Of a stretch of DNA of 64,000 bases, positions 1-9,835 are shown in pieces (within the stretch, counting starts at the first letter, position 1; every line of letters starts with the position of its first letter). The position numbers and the translations under genes were made by a program. The notes below the pieces were generated by a model. It had not been told where the DNA came from. It did not search any database and saw only the letters and a program-made list of their open reading frames with translations. The stretch spans positions 62,001 to 126,000 of the forward strand of contig NZ_BBOJ01000027.1 of the NCBI RefSeq assembly GCF_000974445.1, read 5' to 3'. This DNA is from Lentzea aerocolonigenes. Its GTDB lineage: Bacteria > Actinomycetota > Actinomycetes > Mycobacteriales > Pseudonocardiaceae.

Positions 1-1047
1 CTGGACCGCCTCGTCGCCCGTCAGCTGCCCGAGGGCTGGGCCGACGCGCTGCCGGTGTACCCGGTCGACGCCAAGGGCGTCCCGACCCGCAAGGCCTCCG
101 GTGAGGTCATCAACGCGCTCGCGGGTGCGCTGCCCGAGCTGTGGGGCGGTTCCGCCGACCTCGCCGAGTCGAACCTGACGACCATCAAGGGCGCCAAGTC
201 GTTCGGCCCGGAGTCGATCTCCACCGGCATGTGGAAGGCCGACCCGTACGGCCGCGTGCTGCACTTCGGTGTCCGCGAGCACGCCATGGGCGCCATCCTC
301 AACGGCATCGCGCTGCACGGCCCGACCCGCCCGTTCGGTGGCACGTTCCTGGTGTTCTCCGACTACATGCGCCCGTCGGTGCGTCTGGCCGCGATCATGC
401 AGGCCGCCGTCACGTACGTGTGGACGCACGACTCGATCGGCCTCGGTGAGGACGGTCCGACGCACCAGCCGATCGAGCACCTCGCCGCCCTGCGCGCGAT
501 CCCGGACTTCGCGGTCGTCCGCCCCGGCGACGCCAACGAGACCGCGTTCGCGTGGAAGGCCGTGCTGGAGCAGCTCGGTCCGGTCGGCCTCGCGCTGACC
601 CGGCAGAACGTGCCGACGCTGGAGGGCACCTCCGCGGAGGGCGTGAAGCGCGGTGGTTACGTGCTCTTCGGTGACGACAACCCGGAGATCGTGATCATCG
701 GCACCGGCTCCGAGCTGCAGGTCGCCGCCGAGGCCGGGAAGGTTCTGCAGGCCGAGGGCGTTGCCGTGCGTGTGGTGTCCATGCCTTCGATCGACTGGTT
801 CGAGAAGCAGGACGCCGAGTACCGCGAGTCGGTCATCCCGTCGTCGGTTAAGGCGCGCGTAGCGGTGGAAGCCGGTATTGCCCAGCCGTGGTACCGCTAC
901 GTCGGCGACAACGGCGAGATCGTGTCGATCGAGCACTTCGGCGCCTCGGCCGACTACCAGGTTCTGTTCAAGGAGTTCGGCTTCACGACGGAGAACGTCG
1001 TCGCCGCCGCCCGCCGTTCCCTTGACCGAGTGAGGGGTAACAAGTGA
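1..1047 (+). CDS. tkt: Transketolase, C-terminal part (5' end outside window)
   Basis: Transketolase moves two-carbon ketol units between sugar phosphates in the non-oxidative pentose phosphate pathway, using thiamine diphosphate. The reading frame is already open at base 1, so only the last 348 or so residues are present: the end of the pyrimidine-binding domain and the C-terminal domain. The family segment [17 protein letters not shown] carries the Glu that activates the cofactor, and a later [14 protein letters not shown] stretch is typical of the enzyme. The stop overlaps the tal start by 4 nt (GTGA), so the two are translationally coupled as the first genes of the operon. The truncation is a window edge and not a broken gene. 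Confidence 0.97.
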   Translation: MDRLVARQLPEGWADALPVYPVDAKGVPTRKASGEVINALAGALPELWGGSADLAESNLTTIKGAKSFGPESISTGMWKADPYGRVLHFGVREHAMGAILNGIALHGPTRPFGGTFLVFSDYMRPSVRLAAIMQAAVTYVWTHDSIGLGEDGPTHQPIEHLAALRAIPDFAVVRPGDANETAFAWKAVLEQLGPVGLALTRQNVPTLEGTSAEGVKRGGYVLFGDDNPEIVIIGTGSELQVAAEAGKVLQAEGVAVRVVSMPSIDWFEKQDAEYRESVIPSSVKARVAVEAGIAQPWYRYVGDNGEIVSIEHFGASADYQVLFKEFGFTTENVVAAARRSLDRVRGNK

Positions 1048-2156
1048 GCAAGCCGCTTTTGGAAGCACTGTCCGGCGCAGGTGTCTCGATCTGGCTGGAC
1101 GACCTGTCCCGTGAACGGCTCACCAGCGGCAACCTGGACGAGCTGATCCGCGACTGGAACGTCGTCGGCGTCACGACGAACCCGACGATCTTCGCGGGCG
1201 CGTTGTCGAAGGGCGAGTCCTACGACGAGCAGGTCCGCGAGCTCGCCAACCGGGGTGCCGACACCGAGGCGACCATCCGCGAGGTCACCACGACCGACGT
1301 GCGCAACGCGTGCGACAAGTTCCGCGACATCTACAACTCGACGGGCGGTGTGGACGGCCGCGTCTCCATCGAGGTCGACCCGCGCCTCGCGTTCGACACG
1401 GACAAGACCGTGGCCGAGGCGCAGGACCTGTGGAAGACCGTGGACCGGCCGAACCTGCTGGTGAAGATCCCGGCCACCGAGGCGGGTCTGCCGGCGATCA
1501 CCAAGACGATCGCCGAGGGCATCTCGGTCAACGTCACGCTGATCTTCTCGGTGGAGCGCTACCAGAAGGTCATGGAGGCCTACGTCGACGGCCTGGAGCA
1601 GGCCAAGGCGAACGGCCACGACCTGCGCACGATCCACTCCGTCGCGTCGTTCTTCGTGTCCCGGGTGGACACCGAGATCGACAAGCGCCTCGACGCGATC
1701 GGTTCGGACGAGGCGAAGGCGTTGCGCGGCAAGGCTGCTCTCGCCAACGCGTGGATCGCCTACGGAGCGTTCGAGAAGACGTTCCAGGGCGAGCGCTGGG
1801 AGGCTCTCAAGGCGGACGGCGCGAACGCGCAGCGGCCGCTGTGGGCGTCGACCGGCGTGAAGGACCCGAGCTACTCCCCCACCCTCTACGTCGACCAGCT
1901 CGTCGTGCACGACGTCGTGAACACGATGCCGGAGAAGACGCTGCACGCCGTCGCCGACGGGGGCAAGATCACCGGTGACACGGTCACCGGACGCGCCGCT
2001 GAGGGCCAGGAGGTGTTCGACCAGCTCGCCGCCGTGGGAATCGACCTCGAGGACGTGTTCAAGGTCCTGGAGACCGAGGGCGTCGAGAAGTTCGAGAAGT
2101 CCTGGGAAGAGTTGCTCGAGACGGTGACGAACCAACTGGCTCAACTGAAGGGCTGA
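1044..2156 (+). CDS. tal: Transaldolase
   Basis: Transaldolase transfers a dihydroxyacetone unit from sedoheptulose 7-phosphate to glyceraldehyde 3-phosphate. The 370-residue product has the length of the long actinobacterial form. The Schiff-base lysine lies in [15 protein letters not shown], preceded by a conserved GVTTNPTIF near residue 40. It starts with GTG inside the tkt stop (4-nt overlap), and only 7 nt separate its stop from the pgi start. Position between tkt and pgi/zwf is the standard actinobacterial arrangement. Confidence 0.97.
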   Translation: MSKPLLEALSGAGVSIWLDDLSRERLTSGNLDELIRDWNVVGVTTNPTIFAGALSKGESYDEQVRELANRGADTEATIREVTTTDVRNACDKFRDIYNSTGGVDGRVSIEVDPRLAFDTDKTVAEAQDLWKTVDRPNLLVKIPATEAGLPAITKTIAEGISVNVTLIFSVERYQKVMEAYVDGLEQAKANGHDLRTIHSVASFFVSRVDTEIDKRLDAIGSDEAKALRGKAALANAWIAYGAFEKTFQGERWEALKADGANAQRPLWASTGVKDPSYSPTLYVDQLVVHDVVNTMPEKTLHAVADGGKITGDTVTGRAAEGQEVFDQLAAVGIDLEDVFKVLETEGVEKFEKSWEELLETVTNQLAQLKG

Positions 2157-2163
2157 TCACGAA

Positions 2164-3768
2164 GTGACCTCCGTCGAAATCGTGAGGTCACCGAACGCCG
2201 ACCAGGTCAGCACGATCGCTGCTGACCTGGTCGCGGATTCGGTGCCGAGCAAGCTGACCGCGCAGGACCCGACCCTGTGGGGGCCGGAAGCCGAGTCCGA
2301 GGCGAGCATTCGCCTCTCGTGGACGACGTTGCACGAGACGTCCCGTCCACTGCTGGCCGAGCTCAAGGCTCTGCGCGAGGAACTGCACGCCGAGGGTGTG
2401 GACCGCGTCGTTCTCGCCGGCATGGGCGGTTCGTCGCTGGCCCCCGAGGTGATCACGCGGACGCAGGGCGTGCCGCTGGTCGTGCTGGACACCACCGATC
2501 CCGCCCAGGTCGCCGACGCTCTCGCCGGTGATCTCGAGCGCACGGTGATCGTGGTGTCGTCCAAGTCCGGTGGGACGGTCGAGACCGACAGCCACCGGCG
2601 CATCTTCGAGAAGGCTTTCGCGGACGCGGGCATCGACGCCGCGTCGCGCATCGTGGTGGTCACCGATCCCGGTTCGCCGTTGCAGTCCGCGTCCGAGGAA
2701 GCGGGCTACCGCAAGGTTTTCCTGGCCGACCCGCACGTCGGTGGCCGTTACTCGGCGCTGACCGCGTTCGGCCTGGTCCCGTCGTACCTCGCCGGTGCGG
2801 ACGTGGAGTCGCTGCTCGACGACGCGGCCGAGGTCGCGAAGATCGTGTCGCAGGACTCGGTCGACAACCCGGCGGTCCAGCTGGCCGCGATCTTCGGTGC
2901 CGCGCACGCGCACGGCGCGGAGAAGATCGTGTTCGCGGACACCGGTTCCGGCATCGCCGGGTTCGGTGACTGGGCCGAGCAGCTGATCGCCGAGTCGACC
3001 GGCAAGAACGGCACCGGCCTGCTGCCGGTCGTCGTCGAGGGCCCCGGCGCTCCTGGTTTCGTGGACGCGCGCTCGGACGCCACGACCGTCGCGATCGGAC
3101 CGGCCACCGGGTCGTCGCACGTCGCGGTGGAAGGCAAGCTGGGCGCGCAGTTCCTGCTGTGGGAGTACGCGACCGCGCTCGCCGGCCGGGTCCTCGGGAT
3201 CAACCCGTTCGACCAGCCCGACGTGGAGGCCGCGAAGAAGGCGGCCCGCGCACTGCTCGACGCGCCGGTCGCGTCCGCCGCCGAACCGTCCTTTGTGGAC
3301 GGCCCGGTGCAGGCGCACGGCACGGGCTGGGCGCCGCGCAAGGTCAGCACCGTCGCGGAAGCGCTGGCGGCGCTCGTTGAAGTCGCGCCCGACCACGGCT
3401 ACATCTCGGTTCAGGCGTACTTGGACAGGATCGACGACGCGTCGTTCGAGCTGCTCCGTGCGGAGATCGCGAAGAGGACGCACCTGGAGACCACGTTCGG
3501 CTGGGGCCCGCGCTTCCTGCACTCGACCGGCCAATACCACAAGGGCGGTCACCAGAACGGCGTGTTCATCCAGATCACCGGCGAGTCCGGCGACGACCTG
3601 GAGGTGCCCGGCCGTCCGTACACGCTGGCGCAGCTGCAGCTCGCGCAGGCGCTCGGCGACGGTCAGGTGCTGGCCGAGCACGGCCGCCCGGTGCTGCGGC
3701 TGCACCTCGAGGACCGCATCGCAGGTCTGGCCCAGCTCGTCGAGGCAGTCCAGGAGGACGGCTCGTGA
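2164..3768 (+). CDS. pgi: Glucose-6-phosphate isomerase
   Basis: Interconverts glucose 6-phosphate and fructose 6-phosphate and so links glycolysis to the oxidative pentose phosphate branch encoded next. The 534-residue product contains the sugar-phosphate-binding SIS motif VVSSKSGGTVET (about residues 125-136), a GMGGSSLAPEV loop and a C-terminal GPRFLHSTGQYHKGG segment. The start is GTG 7 nt after tal. The stop overlaps zwf by 4 nt. Placing pgi inside the pentose phosphate operon is common in Pseudonocardiaceae (known from the group, not checked). Confidence 0.96.
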   Translation: MTSVEIVRSPNADQVSTIAADLVADSVPSKLTAQDPTLWGPEAESEASIRLSWTTLHETSRPLLAELKALREELHAEGVDRVVLAGMGGSSLAPEVITRTQGVPLVVLDTTDPAQVADALAGDLERTVIVVSSKSGGTVETDSHRRIFEKAFADAGIDAASRIVVVTDPGSPLQSASEEAGYRKVFLADPHVGGRYSALTAFGLVPSYLAGADVESLLDDAAEVAKIVSQDSVDNPAVQLAAIFGAAHAHGAEKIVFADTGSGIAGFGDWAEQLIAESTGKNGTGLLPVVVEGPGAPGFVDARSDATTVAIGPATGSSHVAVEGKLGAQFLLWEYATALAGRVLGINPFDQPDVEAAKKAARALLDAPVASAAEPSFVDGPVQAHGTGWAPRKVSTVAEALAALVEVAPDHGYISVQAYLDRIDDASFELLRAEIAKRTHLETTFGWGPRFLHSTGQYHKGGHQNGVFIQITGESGDDLEVPGRPYTLAQLQLAQALGDGQVLAEHGRPVLRLHLEDRIAGLAQLVEAVQEDGS

Positions 3769-5306
3769 CCACATCCGACAAGTGGCGCAACCCGCTGCGG
3801 GACGCACGCGACAAGCGCCTGCCCCGCATCGCGGGCCCGAGCGCGCTGGTCATCTTCGGTGTCACCGGTGACCTGTCGCGCAAGAAGCTGATGCCCGCGA
3901 TCTACGACCTCGCGAACCGGGGTCTGCTGCCGCCGGGCTTCGGTCTCGTCGGCTTCGCCCGCCGCGACTGGGCCGACCAGGACTTCATGCAGGTCGTGCA
4001 CGACGCGGTGAAGGAGCACGCCCGCACGCCGTTCAACGAGCACGTGTGGTCGCAGCTCGCTGAGGGCATCCGGTTCGTGCAGGGCACGTTCGACGACGAC
4101 CAGTCGTTCGACAACCTGGCGTCGTGCCTGGCGGCTCTGGACGCCGAGCGCGGCACGGGCGGCAACCACGCGTTCTACCTGTCGATCCCGCCGGGTGCGT
4201 TCCCGACGGTGGTCAACCAGCTCAAGCGCGCCGGTCTCGCCCAGACACAGGCCGACCAGTGGCGTCGCGTCGTCATCGAGAAGCCGTTCGGTCACGACCT
4301 CAAGTCCGCCAAGGAGCTCAACCGCACGGTCAACGAGGTCTTCCCCGAGGAGTCGGTGTTCCGCATCGACCACTACCTCGGCAAGGAGACCGTGCAGAAC
4401 ATCCTGGCGCTGCGGTTCGCGAACCAGCTGTACGAACCCATCTGGAACTCGAACTACGTCGACCACGTGCAGATCACCATGGCCGAGGACATCGGTCTCG
4501 GTGGCCGCGCCGGCTACTACGACGGCATCGGTGCGACGCGGGACGTCATCCAGAACCACCTGCTGCAGCTGCTCGCGCTGATCGCGATGGAGGAGCCGGT
4601 CTCCTTCAAGCCGTCGGATCTGCGGGCGGAGAAGGTGAAGATCCTCTCGGCGACGCGTCCCGCGCAGCCGTTCGAGGAGACCACCGCGCGCGGTCAGTAC
4701 ACCGGTGGCTGGCAGGGCGGTCAGAAGGTCCCGGGACTGCTCGAGGAGGGCGGGTTCTCGCCCGAGTCGAAGACCGAGACGTTCGGCGCGATCACCTGCG
4801 AGGTCAACACCCGCCGCTGGGCCGGGGTGCCGTTCTACCTGCGCACCGGCAAGCGCCTGGGCCGTCGCGTCACCGAGGTGGCGGTCGTGTTCAAGCGGGC
4901 GCCGCACCTGCCGTTCGACGACACCGCGACCGAGGAGCTCGGCCAGAACGCCCTGGTGGTCCGGGTTCAGCCGGACGAGGGCGTGACGATCCGGTTCGGG
5001 TCGAAGGTGCCGGGCAACACGATGGAGGTCCGCGACGTCACGATGGACTTCGGCTACGGCCACTCGTTCACCGAGTCGTCGCCGGAGGCCTACGAGCGGC
5101 TGCTGCTGGACGTGCTGCTCGGTGAGCCGTCGCTGTTCCCGAAGAACGACGAGGTCGAGCTCTCCTGGGAGATCCTCGACCCGATCCTCGACTTCTGGGC
5201 GCGCAAGGACGAGCCGGCACTCGAGAAGTACAAGGCTGGAACCTGGGGTCCGCCGTCGGCGGACGCGATGACCGCCAGGACCGGAAGGCACTGGAGGCGT
5301 CCGTGA
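3765..5306 (+). CDS. zwf: Glucose-6-phosphate 1-dehydrogenase
   Basis: Oxidises glucose 6-phosphate to 6-phosphogluconolactone, making NADPH. The 513-residue protein has the nucleotide-binding GVTGDLSRKKL loop near residue 27 and the catalytic RIDHYLGKE signature near residue 200. It starts with GTG within the pgi stop and ends in a 4-nt overlap with opcA, whose product assembles or activates this enzyme in actinobacteria. Length and motifs are normal for the family. Confidence 0.98.
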   Translation: MTTSDKWRNPLRDARDKRLPRIAGPSALVIFGVTGDLSRKKLMPAIYDLANRGLLPPGFGLVGFARRDWADQDFMQVVHDAVKEHARTPFNEHVWSQLAEGIRFVQGTFDDDQSFDNLASCLAALDAERGTGGNHAFYLSIPPGAFPTVVNQLKRAGLAQTQADQWRRVVIEKPFGHDLKSAKELNRTVNEVFPEESVFRIDHYLGKETVQNILALRFANQLYEPIWNSNYVDHVQITMAEDIGLGGRAGYYDGIGATRDVIQNHLLQLLALIAMEEPVSFKPSDLRAEKVKILSATRPAQPFEETTARGQYTGGWQGGQKVPGLLEEGGFSPESKTETFGAITCEVNTRRWAGVPFYLRTGKRLGRRVTEVAVVFKRAPHLPFDDTATEELGQNALVVRVQPDEGVTIRFGSKVPGNTMEVRDVTMDFGYGHSFTESSPEAYERLLLDVLLGEPSLFPKNDEVELSWEILDPILDFWARKDEPALEKYKAGTWGPPSADAMTARTGRHWRRP

Positions 5307-6316
5307 TCATCGACCTGCCCTCGACCACCACGTCCCAGATCAACTCACGGTTGGTTCGTCTGCGGGACGAGGGTGGCGCGACCACTCTCGGCCGCGTGCT
5401 GACCCTGGTCATCGTGACCGAGGACGGCCAGCGCACCGACGCCGCGATCGACGCGGCCAACGACGCCTCGCGCGAGCACCCTTGTCGCGTGATCGTCGTG
5501 GCCCGCGGTGCCCGCCAGGCGGCTCCGCGGTTGGACGCGCAGATCCGCGTCGGCGGCGACGCGGGTGCGTCCGAGGTCGTCGTGCTGCGGCTGTACGGCG
5601 AACTGGCCAAGGAAGGCGCCTCGTGCGTCATGCCGCTGCTGCTGCCGGACACCCCGGTCGTGGCGTGGTGGCCGTTCGACGCGCCGGTCTCGCCGTCCAA
5701 GGACCCGATCGGCCAGCTCGCGCAGCGCCGCATCACCGACGCGGCCGCGGAGAAGAACCCGATCAAGGCCCTGGAGGCCCGCAAGGCGCACTACGCGCCG
5801 GGCGACACGGACCTGGCGTGGACGCGGCTGACGTTGTGGCGCGCCATGCTCGCGGCGTCGCTGGACCTGCCGCCGTACGAGAAGATCACCGAGGCGGAGG
5901 TGACCGGCGAGGCCGACTCCCCGTCCACCGACCTGCTGGCCGCGTGGCTGACGGACCGGCTGAAGGTTCCGGCCAAGCGCTACAAGGCGACCTCGGGTGA
6001 GGGCATCGTGCAGGTCAGGCTGGACCGCGCGTCCGGTGCCGTCGACCTGCACCGCCCGGACGGCAAGGTGGGCACGCTGTCGCAGCCGGGCCAGCCGTCC
6101 CGCCGGGTGGCGCTGCAGCGTCGTTCGGTGCGCGACTGCCTGGCCGAGGAGCTGCGCCGGCTCGACCCCGACGAGGTCTACGCGGCGGCGCTGAAGTCGC
6201 TGTCGAAGGTCTCGAAGGGCCGTGCTCCCGCTCCCGCGCCTGAGCCCGCTGCCGAGTCCGGCAACGGCAAGGCTGCTGCCGCTGTGAAGAAGTCCAAGGC
6301 GAAGGCGAGTTCGTGA
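5303..6316 (+). CDS. opcA: Glucose-6-phosphate dehydrogenase assembly protein OpcA
   Basis: OpcA is needed for assembly or redox-dependent activation of the Zwf dehydrogenase encoded immediately upstream. The 337-residue product opens with a typical TTTSQINSRLVRLRDEGG region and contains the PVVAWWPFDAPVSPSKDPIG stretch conserved in actinobacterial OpcA. Its last 30 residues are a low-complexity Ala/Lys/Pro tail, often variable in the family. Both ends overlap the neighbours by 4 nt (zwf and pgl), so stoichiometric co-translation is likely. Confidence 0.95.
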   Translation: MIIDLPSTTTSQINSRLVRLRDEGGATTLGRVLTLVIVTEDGQRTDAAIDAANDASREHPCRVIVVARGARQAAPRLDAQIRVGGDAGASEVVVLRLYGELAKEGASCVMPLLLPDTPVVAWWPFDAPVSPSKDPIGQLAQRRITDAAAEKNPIKALEARKAHYAPGDTDLAWTRLTLWRAMLAASLDLPPYEKITEAEVTGEADSPSTDLLAAWLTDRLKVPAKRYKATSGEGIVQVRLDRASGAVDLHRPDGKVGTLSQPGQPSRRVALQRRSVRDCLAEELRRLDPDEVYAAALKSLSKVSKGRAPAPAPEPAAESGNGKAAAAVKKSKAKASS

Positions 6317-7092
6317 GCAATCCGCAAGTGGTGGTCCACCGCGACGGCGACCTGCTGGCCGCCGCCGCGGCGGCCCGCCTGGTGACCCGCATGGTCGACG
6401 CGCAGGCCGCCCGCGGCTACGCGTCCGTCGTGCTGACCGGCGGCCGCACCGGCACGGCCGTGCTGGAACACCTGAACCGCAACGGCGCCCGTGACGCCGT
6501 GGACTGGTCCCGCGTCGACCTGTACTGGGGCGACGAGCGCTTCCTGCCGTCCGGGCACCCGGAACGCAACGAGACGCAGGCCCGCGCGGCGTTGCTGGAC
6601 CACGTGCCGGTGGATCCGTCGCGGGTGCACGTGATGGAGCCGTCGGACGGCAAGTTCGGCGACGACCCGGAGGCCGCGGCCGAGGCCTACGCTTCCCTGC
6701 TGGCGTCGCTGGCCAGGCCGGAGGACCACGGCGACGTGCCCACGTTCGACGTCTGCATGCTGGGCGTCGGCGAGGAAGGCCACGTGGCGTCGGTCTTCCC
6801 GTCCTCTCCTGCCGTGTACGAGAAGGAGCGGACGGTCGTGGCCGTGCGCAACTGCCCGAAGCCGCCGCCCACGCGCGTGTCGCTGACGTTGTCCTCGGTG
6901 CGGCGCGCGCAGGAGGTGTGGCTGATGACGACCGGTCAGGCCAAGGCCGCCGCGGTCGCCATGGCGCTCAGCGGCGCGGGCGAGGTCCAGCTTCCGGCCG
7001 CGGGCGCCACCGGCCGCCGCCGCACGTTGTGGTTGCTCGACACGGCAGCCGCCTCGGCGGTGCCGGCGTTGTTCAAACCACCCCTGGCCTGA
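6313..7092 (+). CDS. pgl: 6-phosphogluconolactonase
   Basis: Hydrolyses 6-phosphogluconolactone to 6-phosphogluconate, the step after Zwf. The 259-residue protein has the DevB/SOL-family VDLYWGDERFLPSGHPERNE region near residue 70 and CMLGVGEEGHVASVFP near residue 150. It is the last gene of the operon. A hairpin follows within 30 nt (7103-7119) and the IS1182-type insertion begins at or just after that hairpin, so the insertion spared the operon. Confidence 0.96.
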   Translation: MSNPQVVVHRDGDLLAAAAAARLVTRMVDAQAARGYASVVLTGGRTGTAVLEHLNRNGARDAVDWSRVDLYWGDERFLPSGHPERNETQARAALLDHVPVDPSRVHVMEPSDGKFGDDPEAAAEAYASLLASLARPEDHGDVPTFDVCMLGVGEEGHVASVFPSSPAVYEKERTVVAVRNCPKPPPTRVSLTLSSVRRAQEVWLMTTGQAKAAAVAMALSGAGEVQLPAAGATGRRRTLWLLDTAAASAVPALFKPPLA

Positions 7093-7100
7093 CCAGTTCT

Positions 7101-7143
7101 GGATGAAGGGCGCCTTCATACACCTGAGAGCCCGTTGCGTTTT
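7101..7143. repeat. Left terminal inverted repeat of the IS
   Basis: The core 7128-7143 is an exact inverted match to 8846-8861. The outer part 7103-7119 is a near-perfect palindrome (ATGAAGG, CGC, CCTTCAT type) that could also terminate pgl transcription. Confidence 0.75.
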
Positions 7144-7214
7144 GGGTTTCTCTAGTTGGTGATGGCCTCGTTGGCTGGATGTTGTGAGGGGCAAGGGCCG
7201 CAGGCCTTTGCCCC

Positions 7215-8822
7215 TCATGCTGTCTGGATGACGTCTGTGGTGGTGGCGGCGGTGAACAGGCGGCGCAGGTTGTGCACCGCGGCGACGAGGTTGAGCTCGC
7301 CCAGGCATGCCGTCATGCCGCGCATGCTGAACGTGCGGAGCCCGATTCGGTCTTTGATGTGCGCGTTGACGGTTTCGACTGTGGCGCCGCGTTTCTTGTA
7401 GAGCGCCGCGCCTTCGGGTGTGCGTAGCCGGTGCCGCATCGCCTCGATCGGGGTGGCGTGCTCGGGTGGCGGGCCGCTGGTCGGATCCTGCGTGGCCTGC
7501 TGGGCGAGCTGATGTGCTTTCCCGGTCGCGATCAACCTGTCCGGGCCCTCGGCGGTCAGGTTGTCCTCGCTGCAGTAACCCGCGTCGGCCAGCACAGTCC
7601 CCAGCTGCTCCGGCGCGTCCCGCTCACCGTTGATCAGCTCGGCGGCCGTGACGGTGCATTGCATCATCGGCGTCAGCTCCCCGGTGTCAGCCGGGCTGCT
7701 GGTCAGCGTCAGCGCCAGGACCAGCCAGTCCGCGGACACCGCGAACTGCGCGTTGTAGCCCTGCACCCAGCCCTTGCGGGTGGGCAGGATCCGCGAGTCC
7801 GGATCAGTCAGATTCCGCTGCGCAACCTTGCCGTTCTTGCCGTTCTTGCCGTTCTGCGTCGCGGAGACGGCCCGGGCCAGGGCCCGTTCCAGCGCAGCGA
7901 GCGCCTTGCGCACCGCTTTCCCGCCGAAAGGATCAGCGACCCGGCGGCCTGACGGCCGCCGCCGCCCCGACGCGATGGCCGCGGCGACCTCGGCGGCATA
8001 GGCATCGATCTCGGCCTGCCGCACGGCCAGTTCCCGTGCCAGCCGCGCCTTCGCCGCCGCAACGGGGTCCACTCCAGCCGGATCACGGCCGGTCACAGGC
8101 CCCTGCGTCAGCCGCACCAGATGCTGCTCGGCCTTGGCCGCCTGCTCGGCCGCTGCCTGGCCGGCTTCAGCCTGCTCCTGTTCCATCTCGGCCAGGATCT
8201 GCGCGATCCGAGCCTTGCGGCGACCAGGATCGGCCAGTTCCGCTGGCACCTCGTCTCCGCGACTGTCCGCACCGAACTCGGCATCCTCGGCGGCGTCGAC
8301 CGCCGCGGCCTGCGCGGAGATCGTGCGTGCCTGCTCCCGGAACCAATCCACCCCATGGCTGGCATCGATCGACGCGTTCGCCGCGATCTTCGTCCCATCG
8401 ATCGCGACGGTCGACAACCGGCCCATGCCCGCCCGCGCGCACAACCGCAACACCTGCGCGAACACCTCGTCGAACGCCTCGACATGGGCTTGGCGGAACC
8501 GGGCGATCGTGGTGTGATCCGGCACGTCCTGCGCGCAGATCACCCGAAACGCCACATCCGTGCCGCACAGCGGTTGAATCCGCCGTGACGACCGCTCACC
8601 CACCGCATACGCGTAGATCAGCAACGCCAGCAGCATCGCCGGGTCATACGCCTCGTGCCCGACACCACCAAGACGGTGCCGGGCACGAAACGCAGTCAGG
8701 TCCAGCCGCTCGACCACATCGAGCACGAACCAGACCAGATGATCAGCGGGCAGCCACTCCCGCATATCCGGAGGCATCAAAAACTGTTGATCACGATCAA
8801 CCGGCCGGAATCCCTTTGCCAC
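7215..8822 (-). CDS. IS1182-family DDE transposase
   Basis: Transposase of the surrounding insertion sequence. The 535-residue product has the IS1182 N-terminus (FRPVDRDQQFLMPPDMREWL, then DLTAFRARHRLGG). The catalytic triad can be read as Asp in VAIDGTKIAANAS, Asp in VLADAGYCSEDNL and Glu in the C-terminal YKKRGATVETVNAHIK segment. The GTG start gives the full N-terminus, and no frameshift or internal stop is present, so the enzyme looks intact. A short GKN GKN GK run near residue 325 comes from three copies of a 9-bp repeat (7828-7854) and is probably replication slippage. Confidence 0.93.
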   Translation of the reverse strand: MAKGFRPVDRDQQFLMPPDMREWLPADHLVWFVLDVVERLDLTAFRARHRLGGVGHEAYDPAMLLALLIYAYAVGERSSRRIQPLCGTDVAFRVICAQDVPDHTTIARFRQAHVEAFDEVFAQVLRLCARAGMGRLSTVAIDGTKIAANASIDASHGVDWFREQARTISAQAAAVDAAEDAEFGADSRGDEVPAELADPGRRKARIAQILAEMEQEQAEAGQAAAEQAAKAEQHLVRLTQGPVTGRDPAGVDPVAAAKARLARELAVRQAEIDAYAAEVAAAIASGRRRPSGRRVADPFGGKAVRKALAALERALARAVSATQNGKNGKNGKVAQRNLTDPDSRILPTRKGWVQGYNAQFAVSADWLVLALTLTSSPADTGELTPMMQCTVTAAELINGERDAPEQLGTVLADAGYCSEDNLTAEGPDRLIATGKAHQLAQQATQDPTSGPPPEHATPIEAMRHRLRTPEGAALYKKRGATVETVNAHIKDRIGLRTFSMRGMTACLGELNLVAAVHNLRRLFTAATTTDVIQTA

Positions 8823-8845
8823 CGGGAGATCTTCCCAGCCAAGTC

Positions 8846-8889
8846 AAAACGCAACGGGCTCCTGAGGTGGATGAAGGCGCCCTTCATCC
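8846..8889. repeat. Right terminal inverted repeat of the IS
   Basis: Inverted counterpart of 7101-7143. The outer hairpin 8871-8887 contains the stop codon of the M48 peptidase gene (TGA, complement of 8884-8886), so the end of that gene and the end of the repeat overlap. Confidence 0.75.
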
Positions 8890-9747
8890 CTTTCGCTGCA
8901 ACCTGGTGATCCGCTGCGCGCACGACGGGTGCGAGGCCAGCATCCGCGCCCTGAGGCCTGCCCTCGCGCGGATGTCGTCGTGCCCTTCCCTGATCCAGCG
9001 CTGCAACACTTCCAGCAACCGCGGCCCGTACCCGAGCTCGGCGGCGACCCGGTCCGCGTGCAGCTCGGCCCGCCTGCTCGTCAACGCCACCAGCGGCGCG
9101 ATCACCGGCACCAGCAACAACCACGGACTGGCCAGCACCGCGGCGATCCCCAACGCCACCACGACGACGCGCGACACGACGGTCGCCGTGCCGCCGAGCA
9201 CCTGCCCGATCCTGAGCACGACCGCCCCGGCCAGGACGACCACGAGAATCACCGTTCGCGCCGGCAGCTCGTACCACCACCGCACCAACGAGATCATCGT
9301 GTGCCCCGCGAGGTGGTGCCCTATCTCGTGCGCCAGCACCGCTTCCAGCTGCTCCCGCGGCAGGCCGAGCGCCGCGGTCGACACTCCGACCACGTGCCCG
9401 CCCACCGCCATGGCGTTGATCTCGCGGGAGTTCTGGATCCGCAACCAGTACCGGCGCGGATCAACCCCCGCGGTGGCGCACACGTCCTCCAGCAACGGCT
9501 GCAGCGCCGCGCTCTCCGTCCTGGTGGGCTTCCTCAGCCGGTGCACCAGCGCCGCGAGCACCCGATCCGTGGCCAGCACGAACACGATCGCCCCGGAAAC
9601 CAGCCACACCACGGGAAAAACCCACCACTTGTCCTGGCTCACCGCCCGCCCGAGCACCGCCACGAACAGCAGGCTGCTCAGCACCGTCGGCACCCCGAGC
9701 AGCAGCTCGGCCACCGCGGCCACGTGAAATCGCCGGGATGCTCGCAT
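8884..9747 (-). CDS. M48-family membrane zinc metallopeptidase
   Basis: A membrane-embedded HtpX/M48-like protease, probably for envelope protein turnover; the substrate is unknown. From the ATG at 9747 the product is 287 residues. It has two N-terminal membrane spans (about 10-33 and 42-60), the zinc site HEIGH at 140-144, two more hydrophobic segments (about 160-215) and a downstream ELHAD segment near 228 that supplies the third ligand. The start was chosen for an AGGGGTGG ribosome site about 8 nt upstream; longer frames would run into the divergent GNAT gene. The stop falls in the right inverted repeat of the neighbouring IS, so the last residues may have been set by the insertion. Confidence 0.88.
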   Translation of the reverse strand: MRASRRFHVAAVAELLLGVPTVLSSLLFVAVLGRAVSQDKWWVFPVVWLVSGAIVFVLATDRVLAALVHRLRKPTRTESAALQPLLEDVCATAGVDPRRYWLRIQNSREINAMAVGGHVVGVSTAALGLPREQLEAVLAHEIGHHLAGHTMISLVRWWYELPARTVILVVVLAGAVVLRIGQVLGGTATVVSRVVVVALGIAAVLASPWLLLVPVIAPLVALTSRRAELHADRVAAELGYGPRLLEVLQRWIREGHDDIRARAGLRARMLASHPSCAQRITRLQRKG

Positions 9748-9835
9748 CGTCACCACCCCTGCGCGAGCGTTCCAGCCGAATCCCGTTTGTGTCCAGCCGA
9801 TTCGCCCGTCCCGCCCACTGTGATGCGATGGCTCC

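Larger units (their letters stand above)
7101..8889 (-). mobile_element. IS1182-family insertion sequence, complete
   Basis: One intact transposase is bracketed by inverted repeats. The exact core repeat is GAGCCCGTTGCGTTTT at 7128-7143, with its reverse complement at 8846-8861. Similarity continues outward, at 7101-7143 versus 8846-8889, and includes a GATGAAGGGCGCCTTCAT hairpin at both outer ends. With the short ends, CTGA at 7124-7127 and 8862-8865 would be a 4-bp target duplication. With the long ends I see no duplication. The element lies between two convergent genes and interrupts neither. Confidence 0.85.

Noticed and set aside
7154-9727. Plus-strand open frames inside and past the transposase and M48 genes.
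   Set aside because: They are Arg/Pro-rich shadows of the minus-strand genes, without motifs.
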